Positions 61,272 to 64,000 of a stretch of 64,000 bases of DNA are shown here, in pieces. The stretch spans positions 26,746 to 90,745 of the forward strand of contig NZ_JAHLEL010000049.1 of the NCBI RefSeq assembly GCF_020131355.1, in the 5' to 3' direction. This DNA is from Pseudonocardia sp. ICBG1293. GTDB taxonomy: Bacteria; Actinomycetota; Actinomycetes; Mycobacteriales; Pseudonocardiaceae. Numbering within the stretch: position 1 is the first letter of the stretch; every line of letters starts with the position of its first letter. The translations under genes were made by a program, and so were the position numbers. The notes beneath the pieces were generated by a model. That model was given only the letters and a program-made list of their open reading frames with translations, was not told the origin of the DNA and did not search any database.

Positions 61272-62039
61272 GGCCACATACCCGTTCGATTCGAAGAATT
61301 CTCTGCGCAAGGCGAACCCAGCAGAGAAGTTTGCCTGCGCGAGGTAGCTCAATCGGACGTGTACCTCCTTCTCCTTGGACCAGAGTACGGGGCTACTTTC
61401 CCGGAAACGAGACAGTCTGCTACGCACGAAGAGTGGACACTTGCAACCCAGACCGGCCTCCATAGAATTGTGTATCGAAAGCAGGGAGTTCAATTTAAAG
61501 ATCAACAGCAAGAGTTCGCACGTACCATTGAAGCATACGCGACTGGAGTCTTCCGGGATCATTTTCAAAGTACCGACGAGCTGCTTGAGAAGGTAGTTCC
61601 CAAGCTTCAAGAAATTGCCGCCGGCCCTGACCCTCTTCAGTACGAAACACTTGAAAGGGAAGTCGAGTTTCGGTGGCGCGACACCACCCCGCCGGGCGTG
61701 CAGAGAATCGATGGTCGAGGTCCAATTCTCGAAGTCCACGTCATACCGATCGATCGCGCAGCAATGTCGACTCGACAATCGACTGCTGTCTTCGATACTC
61801 TTCCTGGAAGGTTTCGCAGATCCGCGCGAATCGACGAAGCAGCTGGACTACAAACAGATCGGGAAGCAGGTTACTGCACCGCCGAGATACGTCAGGTGCG
61901 CCCCAATCGATTCGGAGAGCCAAATCCCGCCGAGATCGTCGGAATGAGGGCATGCAAGTCCGGCCAGGTCTCGATATGGGCGTCTCTTCCGCAAAATGGA
62001 ATGGCTGGAGTTCTCGACCCGGACGGACTGCCGACCTTA
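61272..62039 (+). pseudogene. DUF4062-family protein fragment, cut at both ends by IS
   Basis: An open frame (GHIPVRFEEFSAQGEPSRE ... SDVYLLLLGPEYGATFPET, then THEEWTLATQTG) matches the second half of DUF4062 domains, which carry V-x-x-S-D-x-Y-x-x-L-L-G-x-x-Y-G. The first half (usual V-F-I-S-S-T-F start) is absent; upstream lies IS630 and, beyond it, an in-frame TAA. The 3' end runs into IS5-a at 62040. DUF4062 proteins are common in NTPase-linked conflict systems. Low GC. Confidence 0.65.
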
Positions 62040-63019
62040 GAGGTCGCGCGGATTGGTCACAGCTTGGCCGCGGTCGAGTGTCTGGGGGCGAGGGCGGGTA
62101 CGGGCCTGCCGATCATGAAGTTATCTACGCTTCGTGATCGTCTGGAGGCCGCGTGCCCACCCTGCCATCATGGCTGACCGAGCCGTTGTGGGACCAGTTC
62201 ACCGCGCTGCTGCCTCATCGAGACGAGTTCGATCCCACCCATCCGCTGGGCTGCCATCGCCGCCGGATCGCGGATCGGATCGTGTTCGACAAGCTCCTGC
62301 AGGTACTGCGGTTCGGCTGCTCGTATGAGGGCATCGCTGACAGCACCTGCTCGGCGACCACCATCCGCGATCGTCGTGACGAGTGGATCAGGCTCGGGGT
62401 CTTCGCCCAGCTGCGTCGGATCGTCCTGGACGCCTACGACCGCATCGTCGGTCTGCTGCTGCACGACATCGCCGTCGATGGCGCCATCACCAAGGCCCCC
62501 GGCGGCGGCGAGGTCGCCGGTCCGTCGCCGGTGGACCGGCGCAAACAGGGTATGAAACGTTCGGTGCTCGTCGAGGGATACGGCATCCCGCTGGGCCGAG
62601 TCCTGGCCGGAGCCAACCGGCACGACTCCCCGCTACTGGGCCCCACCCTCGACCGCCTCGATGCTCTCGGCCCGCTGCCCGACGACATCACCGTGCACCT
62701 CGACGCCGGCTATGACTCCGGCAAGACCCGCGACACGCTGGCCGAACGAGGCCTGCACGGCGAGATCGCGCACAAGGGTGAGAAAGCGCCGATCCAGGCC
62801 ACCCGCCGCTGGCACGTCGAGCGGACCAACGCTTGGCACAACAGCTTCAACCGGCTGCAGCGCTGCTACGAACGACGAGAAATCGTCGTCGACGCGTTCT
62901 TCGACCTCGCCGACACGATCGTCACACTCCGTAGCTTGATTCGGCAGGCCTGGACCACACACCGCTGGAACGCCCGACCTGCACGACGTCCATGATCACC
63001 AACCAATCCGCGCGACCTC
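62040..63019 (+). mobile_element. IS5-a, copy 2
   Basis: Same 980 bp and ends as 3622-4601 in opposite orientation, flanked by TTA at 62037-62039 and 63020-63022 (clean duplication). Disrupts the DUF4062 gene. Confidence 0.93.
62153..62995 (+). CDS. IS5-family transposase (IS5-a copy 2)
   Basis: 280 residues, same protein as at 3646-4488 by eye over its entire length, with D109, D184 and E223 intact. Likely an active enzyme; its products could act on all three IS5-a copies. Confidence 0.93.
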   Translation: MPTLPSWLTEPLWDQFTALLPHRDEFDPTHPLGCHRRRIADRIVFDKLLQVLRFGCSYEGIADSTCSATTIRDRRDEWIRLGVFAQLRRIVLDAYDRIVGLLLHDIAVDGAITKAPGGGEVAGPSPVDRRKQGMKRSVLVEGYGIPLGRVLAGANRHDSPLLGPTLDRLDALGPLPDDITVHLDAGYDSGKTRDTLAERGLHGEIAHKGEKAPIQATRRWHVERTNAWHNSFNRLQRCYERREIVVDAFFDLADTIVTLRSLIRQAWTTHRWNARPARRP

Positions 63020-63022
63020 TTA

Positions 63023-64000
63023 GAGGTCGCGCGGATTGGTCACAGCTTGGCCGCGGTCGAGTGTCTGGGGGCGAGGGCGGGTACGGGCCTGCCGATCATG
63101 AAGTTATCTACGCTTCGTGATCGTCTGGAGGCCGCGTGCCCACCCTGCCATCATGGCTGACCGAGCCGTTGTGGGACCAGTTCACCGCGCTGCTGCCTCA
63201 TCGAGACGAGTTCGATCCCACCCATCCGCTGGGCTGCCATCGCCGCCGGATCGCGGATCGGATCGTGTTCGACAAGCTCCTGCAGGTACTGCGGTTCGGC
63301 TGCTCGTATGAGGGCATCGCTGACAGCACCTGCTCGGCGACCACCATCCGCGATCGTCGTGACGAGTGGATCAGGCTCGGGGTCTTCGCCCAGCTGCGTC
63401 GGATCGTCCTGGACGCCTACGACCGCATCGTCGGTCTGCTGCTGCACGACATCGCCGTCGATGGCGCCATCACCAAGGCCCCCGGCGGCGGCGAGGTCGC
63501 CGGTCCGTCGCCGGTGGACCGGCGCAAACAGGGTATGAAACGTTCGGTGCTCGTCGAGGGATACGGCATCCCGCTGGGCCGAGTCCTGGCCGGAGCCAAC
63601 CGGCACGACTCCCCGCTACTGGCCCCACCCTCGACCGCCTCGATGCTCTCGGCCCGCTGCCCGACGACATCACCGTGCACCTCGACGCCGGCTATGACTC
63701 CGGCAAGACCCGCGACACGCTGGCCGAACGAGGCCTGCACGGCGAGATCGCGCACAAGGGTGAGAAAGCGCCGATCCAGGCCACCCGCCGCTGGCACGTC
63801 GAGCGGACCAACGCTTGGCACAACAGCTTCAACCGGCTGCAGCGCTGCTACGAACGACGAGAAATCGTCGTCGACGCGTTCTTCGACCTCGCCGACACGA
63901 TCGTCACACTCCGTAGCTTGATTCGGCAGGCCTGGACCACACACCGCTGAACGGCCCGACCTGCACGACGTCCATGATTCACCAACCAATCCCGCGCGAC
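63023..64000 (+). mobile_element. IS5-a, copy 3 (runs off the window)
   Basis: Begins three bases (TTA) after copy 2 in the same orientation, giving a head-to-tail tandem pair. The terminal GACCTC is cut by the window edge. It differs from copy 2 by several small indels near its 3' half. Confidence 0.88.
63136..63950 (+). pseudogene. IS5-a copy 3 transposase, frameshifted
   Basis: Matches copy 2 to about residue 161 (HDSPLL), then one G is missing (CTACTGGCCCC versus CTACTGGGCCCC near 63621), shifting out of frame before D184. Further single-base indels occur at about 63951-63992. Either true decay or base-call errors near a contig end. Confidence 0.8.

Overview
The window is high-GC actinobacterial DNA with very dense coding, many GTG starts and ATGA/GTGA start-stop overlaps. 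A mycothiol-type DinB-fold protein, a PAS-ANTAR regulator, a 13E12/DUF222 HNH gene with a LexA box and a pSAM2-like Rep-Xis-Int set all fit the Pseudonocardiaceae, most likely Pseudonocardia. That placement is inference from gene content only. I see no rRNA, tRNA or CRISPR array.

Layout. (1) 1-9171 is a mobile-element pile-up: an IS110 tail, an IS21 element with a 5-bp target duplication, then MITE / IS5 / MITE / IS5 / MITE / IS701-like / IS5-with-passenger / MITE, each joined to the next by only a TTA or TAA trinucleotide. (2) 9175-12775 is the right part of a pSAM2-type integrative element: the traSA 3' end cut by a MITE, then repSA, xis and int. (3) 12.9-31.2 kb is ordinary chromosome: acyl-CoA ligase, PAS-ANTAR protein, subtilase with an I9-like partner, CoA-transferase, VOC protein, SOS-type 13E12 gene, GT39 transferase, a TetR/nitronate monooxygenase/thiolase-like cluster, a dialkylglycine-decarboxylase-like enzyme with a MerR gene, and a secreted nuclease. 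(4) 31.2-34.0 kb is a minus-strand operon pairing a haem-oxygenase-like diiron oxidase (HDO) with two Rieske proteins and a FAD reductase. (5) 34.2-48.6 kb holds a permease, a GGT/RidA/MFS operon, an ALDH/GlcG operon with a PucR regulator, a MerR gene divergent from a frameshifted CPBP protease, an FUSC transporter with an extra C-terminal domain, and an MDR reductase. (6) 48.6-52.4 kb is a five-gene minus-strand operon: helical/ferritin-like protein, HemK-like methyltransferase, CDGSH protein, second HDO, EgtD-like methyltransferase. (7) 53.0-59.2 kb carries a fifth MITE, an IS110 element and a CoxM / enoyl-CoA hydratase / CoxL operon whose CoxL gene is cut by an IS5 derivative. (8) 59.2-62.0 kb is a visibly lower-GC island with a HEPN-domain fragment, a multi-TM protein and a DUF4062 fragment, split by IS630. 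(9) 62.0-64.0 kb is a tandem pair of the same IS5 element found at 3.6 kb.

Most interesting are the two HDO operons. In both, the putative iron ligands can be picked out with the spacing known for CADD (first operon) and SznF (second operon), and both come with dedicated redox or methyl-transfer partners. The second operon's EgtD-like enzyme lacks the histidine-specificity residues. The mobile elements also form a coherent set: five apparently identical 121-bp MITEs share their ends with the one IS5 element that carries a passenger gene, and elements have inserted edge to edge. An inverted copy of the IS5 end at 59.1 kb gives an IS derivative with about 112-bp palindromic ends that fuse the same leader peptide to genes on both sides.
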